Shown: positions 6,785-15,721, counted from the first letter of the stretch. The stretch: 16,553 nucleotides of DNA from Clostridium sp. CAG:452 (GCA_000434035.1 FR893516.1:17252-33804); one strand, 5' to 3'. Notes: a model not told the origin generated them from the letters alone. Program-made: numbers and translations.

Positions 6785-8381
6785 TAAAGAAACAATTAAA
6801 AAGGTGATTATATTACTAATATTTGCAATTGCAATTATAATAAGAATTATAAAATGGCCATTAATAATGGAAGAAATAAATTGCGATGAAGCAATGACAG
6901 CCATAAACGCAAAGGCTATATCGGAAACTGGTTGCGATATGTATGGAACTAGTTTTCCTGTGTACTTCGAAGCATGGCTTGTTGGAGGACAAAGTGCATT
7001 ATTAACGTATCTTATGTCTACAAGCATTAAAATATTTGGATTTTCAATTATGTCAATAAGATTACCTTTGCTTATAATAAGCATAATATCAATATTTATT
7101 TTTGATAAATTAGTAAAAATAATATTTGAAGATAACTATAAAATAAGAGTAATAATGCTATTGATACTAGCTCTAAATCCATGGCACATTATGCAATCTT
7201 CTTGGGCATTAGATTGTAATCTATTTCCGCATTTTATGTTATATGCTATATACTTTTTAATAAAAGGAGTAAAACAAAATAAAAAGTATTTATACATATC
7301 AATAGTACTTTTTGGAATAACACTATATACTTATGGAATTGCATTATATGCAACACCTGTATTTTTAGTAATTTCATATTTATACTTACTAAAAAATAAA
7401 AAAATTAAAATTTCTGATGCAATAATATCAGTATTAATATTTATTATAATTTCTTGTCCAGTAATATTAATGAGTGTTATTAATTTATTAGGATTACCTA
7501 CAGTGAAAATTGGGAATATAACTATACAGAAATTTGAATATTTCAAGAGAACAGAAGACATGTTACTGTTTTCACAGGACTTTCCCAAAACTTTAATTAA
7601 GAATATTTTAACTACTATAAAATTGATATTAATAAATGAAGATGGACTGAGTTGGAATGCAATACATGGAGTTGGAACAATATATATAGGCTCAATAATT
7701 TTTGCGATAGTAGCATTAATACAAATAATAGCTTCAAAAAAACAAAAAAATGATAGTGGTATTTCAATAATTACTATTTGGTTTATTACGTCTATTATTA
7801 TAGGAATGCTTATTAATAATGTAAATATAAATAGGTTGAATATAATTTGGTATCCTATTATTTTTTTAGTTGGATACGGAATTTATATAATTTTAAAGAA
7901 ATGCAAATTTAATAAACTCTTATTATGTACAATAGTAACAATTTATTTTATATATTTTGCATTTTTTATAGAAAAATTTTATAGTACAGATTATAATAGA
8001 TGTTATACTTGGTCTAATGGATTGATAGATACTGTAAGGCAAGCAGAGAAAATTTCAAATAAAGAAGAGATATATATACAAGATAGTATTATTAATAATG
8101 ACAGAAATAGAGTATTCTTGATATATGAAACAATAAAAGATTATCAAAAATACAATTTCATAAACAGAGAAATTTTACTAGAGTTATATCAAAGAGAAGA
8201 AAAAGAAGTTTTTAGTGAATGGCTAACAAAAATTACTAACATAAGAATAATAAATATGAACCAAATAGAAGAAAACATGAAGTGCATTATTTTATATAAA
8301 AAAGAAACTGATAATTTACTTAAAAATTATAATGCCAAAGAGTATGAAATCTATAAGATTATGCATAAAAAAGGAGAATAG
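6774..8381 (+). CDS. Membrane GT-C glycosyltransferase (GT39/ArnT-like)
   Basis: This is a 535-residue polytopic protein with roughly eleven hydrophobic helices and a C-terminal soluble region (about 420-535). The first extracytoplasmic loop contains the GT-C acidic pair D38-E39 (INCDEAMTA), then GTSFPVYFEAW and GGQSALLTYL, matching the PMT/ArnT-type fold. Such enzymes move a sugar from a polyprenyl phosphate carrier to an acceptor on the outer face of the membrane. AAGGA (6761-6765) lies 8 nt before this ATG; a GTG three bases earlier (6771) is the alternative. The gene overlaps the restored end of the preceding glycosyltransferase by 11 bp and abuts the GtrB-like gene, so translation is probably coupled. 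Donor and acceptor are not determinable from sequence. Confidence 0.78.
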   Translation: MLNNKETIKKVIILLIFAIAIIIRIIKWPLIMEEINCDEAMTAINAKAISETGCDMYGTSFPVYFEAWLVGGQSALLTYLMSTSIKIFGFSIMSIRLPLLIISIISIFIFDKLVKIIFEDNYKIRVIMLLILALNPWHIMQSSWALDCNLFPHFMLYAIYFLIKGVKQNKKYLYISIVLFGITLYTYGIALYATPVFLVISYLYLLKNKKIKISDAIISVLIFIIISCPVILMSVINLLGLPTVKIGNITIQKFEYFKRTEDMLLFSQDFPKTLIKNILTTIKLILINEDGLSWNAIHGVGTIYIGSIIFAIVALIQIIASKKQKNDSGISIITIWFITSIIIGMLINNVNINRLNIIWYPIIFLVGYGIYIILKKCKFNKLLLCTIVTIYFIYFAFFIEKFYSTDYNRCYTWSNGLIDTVRQAEKISNKEEIYIQDSIINNDRNRVFLIYETIKDYQKYNFINREILLELYQREEKEVFSEWLTKITNIRIINMNQIEENMKCIILYKKETDNLLKNYNAKEYEIYKIMHKKGE

Positions 8382-8382
8382 A

Positions 8383-9306
8383 ATGGAAAAAATATCTATA
8401 GTAGTACCTTGCTATAACGAGGAAAAGAATATAAATAATTTTTATGAAGAAATGATAAAAACACTTGAAAAAGTAAAAGAAAACTATAGTTATGAAATTA
8501 TTTTTGTTAATGATGGAAGTAATGACCAGACAGAAATAGAAGTGAAAAAAGTAAGAAAAACAGATAAAAATGTAATACTAATTAGTTTTTCAAGAAATTT
8601 CGGAAAAGAAGCGGCTATATATGCTGGACTAAATAATGCAACAGGAGATTTAGTCGCATTAATAGATGCAGACTTGCAACATCCACCAGTAACAATATTA
8701 GAAATGATAAAAGGAATAAATGAGGGATATGATGTTGTTGCAACTAAAAGAAAAAATAGAAAAGGCGAACCTGTTATTAAAAGTGTATTTTCTAAATTAT
8801 TTTATAAAATGATGAGAATGTTTATACCAATAGAAAAAAATGTACAAGATTTTAGACTTATGAAAAAGGAAGTAGTTGATGCAATTCTGTCTTTAAAAGA
8901 ATACAATAGGTTTTCAAAAGGAATTTTTACATGGGTTGGATTTAATATTAAATATATAGAAATAGAAAACATTGAAAGAAAAGCAGGAAAAACTAAATGG
9001 AGCTTTAAAAAACTATTTAGTTATGCAATAGAAGGAATAACATCATTTACAACTGCACCTTTAAAGGCTTCGACATTAATGGGGTTCTGCATATCAATAA
9101 TAGCCATAATTTCAACAATTGTAATAATTTTACAAACATTAATATATGGAAAAGATGTTCCAGGATATGCTTCAATAATAACAGCGATATTATTTATGGG
9201 AGGAGTTCAATTAATATCAATAGGAATACTTTCAGAATATATTTCAAAAATGTATTTAGAAATTAAAAAAAGACCTAAATACATTATTAAGGAGAAAATA
9301 GATTGA
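8383..9306 (+). CDS. GtrB/DPM1-like polyprenyl-phosphate glycosyltransferase (GT2)
   Basis: This 307-residue GT2 enzyme is of the DPM1/GtrB type, which transfers a hexose from UDP- or GDP-sugar to undecaprenyl phosphate at the cytoplasmic face. Motifs in order: SIVVPCYNEE (5-14), VNDGS (42-46), SRNFGKEAAIYAGL (70-83), DADLQHPP (95-102, nucleotide and metal binding), TKRKNRKGEP (121-130) and RKAGKTKWSFKKL (199-211). Two transmembrane helices follow (about 230-250 and 262-284), as in GtrB. The ATG at 8383 follows AAGGAG (8371-8375 region) with suitable spacing. A longer frame beginning at 8332 lies inside the previous gene and lacks a ribosome binding site. Its last four bases overlap the next gene. 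In the cassette it probably makes the lipid-linked donor used by the neighbouring membrane transferases. Confidence 0.9.
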   Translation: MEKISIVVPCYNEEKNINNFYEEMIKTLEKVKENYSYEIIFVNDGSNDQTEIEVKKVRKTDKNVILISFSRNFGKEAAIYAGLNNATGDLVALIDADLQHPPVTILEMIKGINEGYDVVATKRKNRKGEPVIKSVFSKLFYKMMRMFIPIEKNVQDFRLMKKEVVDAILSLKEYNRFSKGIFTWVGFNIKYIEIENIERKAGKTKWSFKKLFSYAIEGITSFTTAPLKASTLMGFCISIIAIISTIVIILQTLIYGKDVPGYASIITAILFMGGVQLISIGILSEYISKMYLEIKKRPKYIIKEKID

Positions 9307-10778
9307 AAAAAACTAAAAAAGAATTACTCATTTATTTTATAGTTGTGGCTAGTGCGATTATTATATTTAAAAATTATATTATAGGACATTATGCAGTAGA
9401 TACATATGCAATTGCTAATCTTGGATATAAAGAATATGCAATAAAGATATTTTTGAAAGCGGGAAGACCATTTTCTTGTATGTTATTATTAATAGCAGAT
9501 TTAATAAATTTGCCGATTAAGGTATTAGTTATGTTCTCAACAATTATGGCAATTTTCATATCTGCATTGTCAGTAATGAAACTAAGAGAAATAATATTAA
9601 AAAATAAAAATGTAGCAGATAAATACAATGAACTTATAGTAATTGCTATTTCATTTTGTACAGTATTTAATTTTATGTATATAGAAAATTTGTATTTTGC
9701 AGAAGCATCTATTATGGCAACAGCGGTATATTTAAGTATTGTAGCGGCTAATCAGTTATTAAACTTAGAGAAACATAATATGATAAAATCTTTAATGATA
9801 CTTCTAATAGCAATTTTTTCATACAATGCAGTAATTAATGTTTATATAACGTCTGTGGTATTTTTACTTATAATAGATAAGAATAGTAGAACAAAAAAAG
9901 AAACAGCTAAACTTTTCTTGTCAGCCTGTACAATATGTTTAATTACTATAGTGCTGAATTTTGCTCAAATTAAATGCATATGCAATGGATTGGGTTTATT
10001 ACAAAATAGGATTTCTAGCCAAACAAACTATTTTACTAATATAGCATATATTTTTTTGAATTGCGGAGATGTTTTGATAAGTACAGCAAATTTATTTCCA
10101 AAGTATTATTTCATTGCTTTTTTGATTGCAATTTTAATTCCATCTATGCTCTATTTATATAAAACGAATAAAAAAATTAATGAGGAAATAATATTATTTA
10201 TTTTAGTTAGTATAATGAGTTCATTTGCAATATCAGTTTTTACGTTATCTAGCTTTGGAACAGGAAGACTACTTACTCCAATAGGCATGCTTATTGGATA
10301 TTTATTTATGATAATATATATAAAAACACATATTTTTGAATCAAAAAAAATAATAGGGTATTACTTAAAGGTAATTCTTTCTATTTATTTAATTATAAAC
10401 ATTGCTAATTTTTACAATATAACCAAAGAACAGCAAGAAATTAATGAAATAGAAAAAAATAAAGTAAAAGAAATAAATGAATATATTAATTGCTATGAAA
10501 AAGAAAATAATATACAAATAAAACATATTACGATGAAATATGTAAAAGGGTGCAAAGAAAAAGCATTTTATAAAAAAATAACAAGTACAAATTGTATTGC
10601 TGTATATGCAGAAGCTTCATATGATGGGGTTATAAACTTTTATACAGGAAGAAAATTAAAAGAGATAGGAATAACTGAAGAACTTAATCAAAAATATGAG
10701 GAAAAGACTAGGCAGATCGGAGAAAATATATATTGCTGTGTAGATGATGTCTTAATTTGCTTAGTATATGTTGTATAA
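9303..10778 (+). CDS. Polytopic membrane protein, GtrII-like glucosyltransferase candidate
   Basis: This 491-residue protein has about ten hydrophobic helices, the first at residues 8-28. After it comes an extracytoplasmic loop (HYAVDTYAIANLGY, then KAGRPFSCML) and a helix carrying NFMYIENLYFAEASI. That layout, an acidic residue in the first loop followed by a GR motif, resembles the GtrII glucosyltransferase family that decorates surface polysaccharide with lipid-linked glucose. I judge this by pattern, not alignment. The C-terminal 110 residues are soluble. The TTG start overlaps the stop of the GtrB-like gene (TTGA, 4 bp) and has AAGGAG 8 nt upstream. Pairing with a GtrB-like enzyme is the classic gtr arrangement, though no small GtrA flippase gene is present. 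The final residues (ICLVYVV) are unusually hydrophobic. Confidence 0.6.
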   Translation: MKKTKKELLIYFIVVASAIIIFKNYIIGHYAVDTYAIANLGYKEYAIKIFLKAGRPFSCMLLLIADLINLPIKVLVMFSTIMAIFISALSVMKLREIILKNKNVADKYNELIVIAISFCTVFNFMYIENLYFAEASIMATAVYLSIVAANQLLNLEKHNMIKSLMILLIAIFSYNAVINVYITSVVFLLIIDKNSRTKKETAKLFLSACTICLITIVLNFAQIKCICNGLGLLQNRISSQTNYFTNIAYIFLNCGDVLISTANLFPKYYFIAFLIAILIPSMLYLYKTNKKINEEIILFILVSIMSSFAISVFTLSSFGTGRLLTPIGMLIGYLFMIIYIKTHIFESKKIIGYYLKVILSIYLIINIANFYNITKEQQEINEIEKNKVKEINEYINCYEKENNIQIKHITMKYVKGCKEKAFYKKITSTNCIAVYAEASYDGVINFYTGRKLKEIGITEELNQKYEEKTRQIGENIYCCVDDVLICLVYVV

Positions 10779-10797
10779 TTAGTAAGGAGGTAACTAC

Positions 10798-13443
10798 TTG
10801 AACAAATTATTATTAATAGATGGAAATAGTATAATAAACAGAGCTTTTTATGGAATAATGGGAAGTAAAATGCTTATGACAGAAGATGGAACATATACAA
10901 ATGCAGTATATGGATTTTTAAGCATACTATTTAAAGAGCTAGACGATATAAAACCAGAATATCTAGTAGTAGCATTTGATTTAAAAGCCCCAACACATAG
11001 ACATAAGATGTATGATAAGTATAAGGCAAACAGACATGGAATGCCAGAAGAATTAGCAATGCAAATGCCTATATTAAAAGAAACATTAAAAGCAATGAAT
11101 GTTTGCATAATAGAAAAAGAAGGCTATGAAGCAGATGATATATTAGGAACTCTTGCAAAATGGGGACAGAAAGAAGAACTAGAAGTTACTGTATTAACAG
11201 GGGATAGAGATAGTTTTCAACTAATAGACAAAAATATTAAAGTAAGAATTCCAAGAACAAAAATGGGAAAAACAGAAACAGAAGATTATACAGTAGAAAA
11301 AATAGAAGAGGAATATGGACTAGAGCCATTAGATTTAATAGAAGTAAAAGGACTAATGGGAGATACATCAGATAATATTCCAGGAGTACCAGGAGTAGGA
11401 GAAAAAACAGCATTAAATCTAATTAAACAATACAAAAGTATAGATGAAGTGTATAACCATATAGATGAGCAAAAAGGAAAATTAAAAGAAAAATTATCAG
11501 AAAACAAAGACTTGGCATATCTTTCTAGAACTCTTGGAACAATTGATATAAATGCTCCAATAGAAAAAGATTTGGGCGCTTTTCAAGTAGAAGAATGGAA
11601 TAAACCAGAAGTATTAGAAATATTTAAAAAACTTAAATTTAATAGATTTATAGATAGATTTGCATTACAAGAAAATATAGGGGCAACATCATTTAGTGAT
11701 TCACAAATCAATACTGAAATTGAGCATGAAAAAATTGTAGACAAAACAAAATTAGCAGAATTAAAACAAGAAATACAAGAAAATAAAGCTATGTATTATT
11801 ATCTAACAGAAGAAAAATTTATAATTTATTCTCCAAAAACTAATAAATGTTTTTCTATAGAAAACATACAAGATTTTAAAGATATATTTGAGGACAAGAA
11901 TATACTAAAATGCAGTTACAAACAAAAAGAAGAATTTATAATATTATGGAACAAAGGCATAGAAGCTAAAAACCTTATGTTTGATATAGCTATTGCAGGA
12001 TATATTCTAAATTCGAATATAAACAAATATACAATAGAGTATCTAGCAAATGAATATATAAACTTTGACATTGCAGAATACTTATCAAATACAGAAGAAA
12101 CAGGCGTAGAACAAATTACATTGTTTGATAATGCAGAGGAACCAAAAGAAGATAAAACATATATTTATGCATATGCAATATACAAATTATATAATGTTCT
12201 AACACAAAAAATGAAAGAGGCAGGAAGTATAGATTTATTTAATAAAATAGAAATGCCACTAACAGAAGTATTAGCTAGCATGCAGTATGAAGGAATATAT
12301 ATAGATAAACAAGAACTTTTAGACTTTGGAAAAGAATTGCAAGAAAAAATAGATATTTTAACACAAGAAATATATGAACTTACAGGTGAAGAATTTAATA
12401 TAAACTCTACAAAACAATTAGGAGAAATCCTTTTTGAAAAGTTAAAGCTTACAGCTAAAAAGAAAACAAAAACAGGTTATTCAACAGATGTAGATGTATT
12501 AGAAAAAATAAAATATGAACATCCTGTAATAGAAAAAATATTAGAATATAGACAATTACAAAAGCTAAATTCTACTTATGTAGAAGGACTTATCCCATAT
12601 ATAGATGAAACAGGAAGAATACATTCTAAATTTCATCAAACAGTTACAACAACAGGAAGAATAAGCTCAACAGATCCAAATCTTCAAAATATACCTACAA
12701 GAATGGAATTAGGAAGAAAATTAAGAAAAGTATTTAAGCCAGAACAAGGATACATTTTTGTAGATGCAGACTATTCTCAAATAGAGCTTAGAGTATTAGC
12801 ACATATTTCTGAAGATAAAAATATGATAGAAGCATTTTGCAACAACGAAGACATACATGCACAAGCCGCTTCAAAGGTGTTCAACATACCACTAGAAGAA
12901 GTAACAAAAGAAGAAAGAACAAAAGCAAAAGCAGTTAACTTTGGAATAGTTTATGGTATTAGTGAATTTGGTTTAGGAGAACAACTAGGAGTTTCTAGAA
13001 AAAAGGCTAAAGAATATATAGAACAATACCTTGATAAATATAGTGGCATAAAAGAATTTATGATTAATATAGTAGAAGAAACAAAAGAAAAAGGATATGT
13101 AGAAACTCTTTACCATAGAAGAAGATATGTACCAGAATTAAAATCCAATAACTATATGGTAAGACAATTTGGTGGCAGAGTTGCAATGAACACTCCAATA
13201 CAAGGAACAGCAGCAGATATTATGAAAATAGCAATGATAAATGTATATAATAAATTAAAAGAAAACAACTTAAAATCCAAATTAATAGTACAAGTACATG
13301 ACGAAATATTAGTAGAAACATTAGAAAGTGAAAAAGAACAGGTAAAACAAATTGTAAAAGAAGAAATGGAAAATGTAATAAAATTAAAAGTTCCATTGCT
13401 AGCAGAAGTAGAAGAAGGGTATAATTGGTACGAAGCAAAATAA
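10798..13443 (+). CDS. polA: DNA polymerase I (proofreading domain inactive)
   Basis: PolA fills gaps and removes RNA primers in replication and repair. The 881-residue protein has a 5' nuclease domain (1 to about 290) with metal ligands D8, E111, D113-D114, D136, D138, D189 and D192. A degenerate 3'-5' exonuclease domain follows (about 310-475), then a family A polymerase domain. Polymerase motifs are intact: A is DADYSQIELR from D656; B is R707...K711...F715...YG720; C is QVHDE with H834-D835-E836. The DEDD acidic residues of the exonuclease are missing: MYYYLTEE stands where FDTET is expected. Loss of proofreading is usual in Gram-positive PolA. F715 predicts good discrimination against dideoxynucleotides. 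The TTG start has a near-perfect AAGGAGGT site (10784-10791), 6 nt upstream. It lies 19 bp after the glycosylation cassette. Confidence 0.97.
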   Translation: MNKLLLIDGNSIINRAFYGIMGSKMLMTEDGTYTNAVYGFLSILFKELDDIKPEYLVVAFDLKAPTHRHKMYDKYKANRHGMPEELAMQMPILKETLKAMNVCIIEKEGYEADDILGTLAKWGQKEELEVTVLTGDRDSFQLIDKNIKVRIPRTKMGKTETEDYTVEKIEEEYGLEPLDLIEVKGLMGDTSDNIPGVPGVGEKTALNLIKQYKSIDEVYNHIDEQKGKLKEKLSENKDLAYLSRTLGTIDINAPIEKDLGAFQVEEWNKPEVLEIFKKLKFNRFIDRFALQENIGATSFSDSQINTEIEHEKIVDKTKLAELKQEIQENKAMYYYLTEEKFIIYSPKTNKCFSIENIQDFKDIFEDKNILKCSYKQKEEFIILWNKGIEAKNLMFDIAIAGYILNSNINKYTIEYLANEYINFDIAEYLSNTEETGVEQITLFDNAEEPKEDKTYIYAYAIYKLYNVLTQKMKEAGSIDLFNKIEMPLTEVLASMQYEGIYIDKQELLDFGKELQEKIDILTQEIYELTGEEFNINSTKQLGEILFEKLKLTAKKKTKTGYSTDVDVLEKIKYEHPVIEKILEYRQLQKLNSTYVEGLIPYIDETGRIHSKFHQTVTTTGRISSTDPNLQNIPTRMELGRKLRKVFKPEQGYIFVDADYSQIELRVLAHISEDKNMIEAFCNNEDIHAQAASKVFNIPLEEVTKEERTKAKAVNFGIVYGISEFGLGEQLGVSRKKAKEYIEQYLDKYSGIKEFMINIVEETKEKGYVETLYHRRRYVPELKSNNYMVRQFGGRVAMNTPIQGTAADIMKIAMINVYNKLKENNLKSKLIVQVHDEILVETLESEKEQVKQIVKEEMENVIKLKVPLLAEVEEGYNWYEAK

Positions 13444-13505
13444 ATTTAGAATCACACCTCCCGCATTTCACTGCTCACATCAATTAAAAACAAAAGGAGA
13501 AAAAA

Positions 13506-14069
13506 TTGAAAAGATTATTAAAATTTATAATAACATTATTAATATTAGCATCTATAATCTTTATTTTATTTAAAGTTGTAAAAATAGATGACATTATAAT
13601 GAAAAAACTATATCCACTAAAATATAGCGAATATGTAGAAAAATATGCGAAAGAATACAATATAGATAAATATATGGTTTATGCAATAATAAAAGCAGAA
13701 AGCAATTTTAACGAAAATGCAAAATCATCAAGTGATGCAATAGGATTAATGCAAATAATGGAAATTACTGCAATAGAAACAGCAAGAAAAATGGACCTTG
13801 AAGTTACAGAAGAAGATTTATTTAAACCAGACTTAAATATTAATATAGGGTTAAAATATTTTACATACCTATTAAACCATTATAATAACAATTACCCATT
13901 AGCAATAATTGCATATAATGCAGGAATGGGAAATGTAGATGCTTGGCTAAAAGACGGAACAATAAAAGAAGATGGAACAGATATAGAGAATGTACCATTT
14001 AAAGAAACCAATAATTATGTAAGAAAAATCTTAAGGGATTATGAAATATATAAAGAATTGTATAATTAA
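13506..14069 (+). CDS. Membrane-anchored lytic transglycosylase (SLT domain)
   Basis: The 187-residue protein has an uncleaved N-terminal signal anchor (about 4-26) and an SLT/goose-lysozyme-like domain (about 40-185). Motifs: catalytic E65 in IIKAESNFN, then SSDAIGLMQIM (75-85), AYNAGMGNVDAWL (136-148) and NNYVRKIL (169-176). It would cleave the MurNAc-GlcNAc bond of peptidoglycan outside the membrane with 1,6-anhydro product formation, in wall growth or remodelling. The size suits the compact Firmicute family lacking LysM or SH3 repeats. The TTG start has AAGGAG (13494-13499) 6 nt upstream. It lies 62 bp after polA, with an odd GC-rich patch between. The galE promoter overlaps its last codons. 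Confidence 0.9.
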   Translation: MKRLLKFIITLLILASIIFILFKVVKIDDIIMKKLYPLKYSEYVEKYAKEYNIDKYMVYAIIKAESNFNENAKSSSDAIGLMQIMEITAIETARKMDLEVTEEDLFKPDLNINIGLKYFTYLLNHYNNNYPLAIIAYNAGMGNVDAWLKDGTIKEDGTDIENVPFKETNNYVRKILRDYEIYKELYN

Positions 14070-14086
14070 TTATTTTGATATATAAT
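14058..14086 (+). promoter_or_regulatory. Probable sigma-A promoter of galE
   Basis: TTGTAT (14058-14063), a 17-nt spacer and TATAAT (14081-14086) precede galE by about 31 nt. The hexamers and spacing are identical to those of the minus-strand RNA promoter at the left end. The -35 lies in the last codons of the transglycosylase gene. Confidence 0.5.
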
Positions 14087-14117
14087 AAAAAACAAAATCA
14101 CAAGGGAGGAATGTAAC

Positions 14118-15119
14118 ATGGCAATATTAGTTACAGGAGGAGCTGGCTATATAGGAAGTCACACAGTTGTAGAATTATTAGAAGCGGGAGAAGACATAGT
14201 TATAGTAGATAACTTTGTAAATAGTAAACCAGAAGCCTTAGATAAAATAAAAAAAATAACAGGAAAAGACTTTAAATTTTATGAAGTTGACATATTAGAT
14301 GAAGAAAAATTAGAAAAAGTATTTAGAGAAAATAATATAGAATCTGTAATACATTTTGCAGGACTAAAAGCAGTAGGAGAATCTGTTGTAAAACCAATAG
14401 AATATTATCATAATAATATAACAGGGACATTAGTATTGCTAAAACTAATGAAAAAATATAACTGTAAAAGGATAGTATTCAGCTCATCAGCAACTGTATA
14501 TGGAGATCCAGAAATAGTACCTATAACAGAAGAATGCAAAACAGGAGGAACAACAAATCCTTATGGAACAACAAAACTATTCATAGAAAGAATTTTACAA
14601 GATGTTTATGTTGCAGATAACCAATTTAGCATAGCGCTGCTTAGATACTTCAATCCAATAGGGGCACACGAAAGTGGATTAATAGGAGAAGATCCAAATG
14701 ACATACCAAATAACCTTATGCCATATATAACAGGAGTAGCAAGTGGAAAACTAGAAATATTAAGTGTATTTGGAAATGACTATCCAACAAAAGATGGAAC
14801 AGGAGTTAGAGATTATATCCATGTAGTAGACTTAGCAAAAGGACATTTAAAAGCACTTGCAAAAATTAGACAAGAAGCAGGAGTAAAAATATATAATTTA
14901 GGAACAGGACATGGATATTCTGTACTAGATTTAGTAAATACATTCCAAAAAGTAAATAATGTTGAAGTTAAATATAAAATAGTTGGAAGAAGAGCAGGAG
15001 ATATAGCTACATGCTATGCAGATCCTTCAAAAGCAAAAAAAGAATTAGGATGGGTTGCAGAAAAAGGAATAGAAGATATGTGTAGAGACAGTTGGAATTT
15101 TATAGTTTCAAATAAATAA
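14118..15119 (+). CDS. galE: UDP-glucose 4-epimerase GalE
   Basis: GalE interconverts UDP-glucose and UDP-galactose (often also the N-acetyl forms) using tightly bound NAD in the cytoplasm. The 333-residue protein is full length. Its Rossmann motif is VTGGAGYIGSH (5-15), with acidic D31 for the NAD ribose. The catalytic residues are S124 in SSSATVYG, Y149 and K153 in NPYGTTK, the same numbering as E. coli GalE. The conserved RYFNPIGAHESG block (about 176-187) and GTGVRDYIHVVDLAKGH segment are present. The start follows GGGAGG (14104-14109) with 8-nt spacing; an ATG at 14111 stops at once. The product could supply galactose-type donors for envelope glycans such as those of the upstream cassette, but that link is inferred. 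Confidence 0.96.
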   Translation: MAILVTGGAGYIGSHTVVELLEAGEDIVIVDNFVNSKPEALDKIKKITGKDFKFYEVDILDEEKLEKVFRENNIESVIHFAGLKAVGESVVKPIEYYHNNITGTLVLLKLMKKYNCKRIVFSSSATVYGDPEIVPITEECKTGGTTNPYGTTKLFIERILQDVYVADNQFSIALLRYFNPIGAHESGLIGEDPNDIPNNLMPYITGVASGKLEILSVFGNDYPTKDGTGVRDYIHVVDLAKGHLKALAKIRQEAGVKIYNLGTGHGYSVLDLVNTFQKVNNVEVKYKIVGRRAGDIATCYADPSKAKKELGWVAEKGIEDMCRDSWNFIVSNK

Positions 15120-15135
15120 AAAGGAGACTTTTAAT

Positions 15136-15690
15136 ATGAAAAAGCTTTTATTAGTAATAGACATGGTAAATGGATTTGTAAAAGAAGGAGCTCTTGCAGA
15201 CAAAGCAATAAATAATATAACACCCAATATCATAAATCTAATTAAAAAATATGTCCAAGAAGAAAATGACATAATAAGTATTCAAGAAGGACATAATGAA
15301 AATTCTAAAGAGTTTAAAAATTTTCCAAAACATTGTATATTAGGAACTGAAGAAGCTGAACTTATAGAAGAATTGAAGCCTTATGAAAGCAATATGAAAT
15401 TAATTAGAAAAAACTCAACATCAGGATTTTTAACAAAAGAATTTTATGACTATATAAAAAATAATGAAAACAATCTAAAAGAAATAGCTTTGTGTGGTTG
15501 CTGTACAGATTTATGCGTAATGAATTTTGCTATACCATTAAAGAATTATATAAATGAAAATGATTTGGATATAGATGTTGTAATATATAAAAATGCAGTT
15601 GAAACTTATGATGCACCAAATCACAATAAGAAAGAATATAATGAAATAGCTTTTAAAATAATGGAACAAAACGGAATAAAACTTATATAG
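15136..15690 (+). CDS. Isochorismatase-family cysteine hydrolase, nicotinamidase-like
   Basis: The 184-residue protein has the isochorismatase/nicotinamidase fold with triad D9 (LLVIDMVNGF), K92 (LIRKNSTSGF) and C127 (CCTDLCV). The FPKHCILGTEEAELIEEL block (63-80) is typical of the nicotinamidase-like branch. In nicotinamidases a metal is held by a DxH motif plus a later histidine; here the motif reads E51-G-H53, with H66 in PKHC. Nicotinamidase would convert nicotinamide to nicotinic acid for NAD salvage, but the family also hydrolyses other amides, so substrate is left open. AAAGGAG lies just after the galE stop, 16 bp separate the genes, and a terminator follows, so it is co-transcribed with galE. 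Confidence 0.82.
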   Translation: MKKLLLVIDMVNGFVKEGALADKAINNITPNIINLIKKYVQEENDIISIQEGHNENSKEFKNFPKHCILGTEEAELIEELKPYESNMKLIRKNSTSGFLTKEFYDYIKNNENNLKEIALCGCCTDLCVMNFAIPLKNYINENDLDIDVVIYKNAVETYDAPNHNKKEYNEIAFKIMEQNGIKLI

Positions 15691-15692
15691 AT

Positions 15693-15721
15693 AAAAGAAG
15701 TGGTTGTTAACCACTTCTTTT
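15693..15721. terminator. Bidirectional terminator between convergent genes
   Basis: AAAAGAAGTGGTT (15693-15705) and AACCACTTCTTTT (15709-15721) form a perfect 13-bp stem with a 3-nt loop. The stem has T runs on its 3' side in both orientations. It serves the galE-hydrolase unit on the plus strand and udk on the minus strand. The udk stop codon (15722-15720) overlaps the base of the stem. Confidence 0.92.

Noticed and set aside
8332..8382. 17-residue N-terminal extension of the GtrB-like protein
   Set aside because: It lies inside the preceding coding sequence, has no ribosome binding site and precedes the conserved SIVVPCYNEE start. The ATG at 8383 has a good AAGGAG.
10774..10779. TATAAT just before polA as a promoter
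   Set aside because: No acceptable -35 lies 16-18 nt upstream (CTTAAT at best) and there is no TGn extension. polA may be transcribed from upstream.
13220..13471. Minus-strand leucine-rich open frame across the end of polA
   Set aside because: It is the antisense shadow of lysine- and glutamate-rich polA codons with no ribosome binding site; the same holds for the other antisense frames over coding genes.
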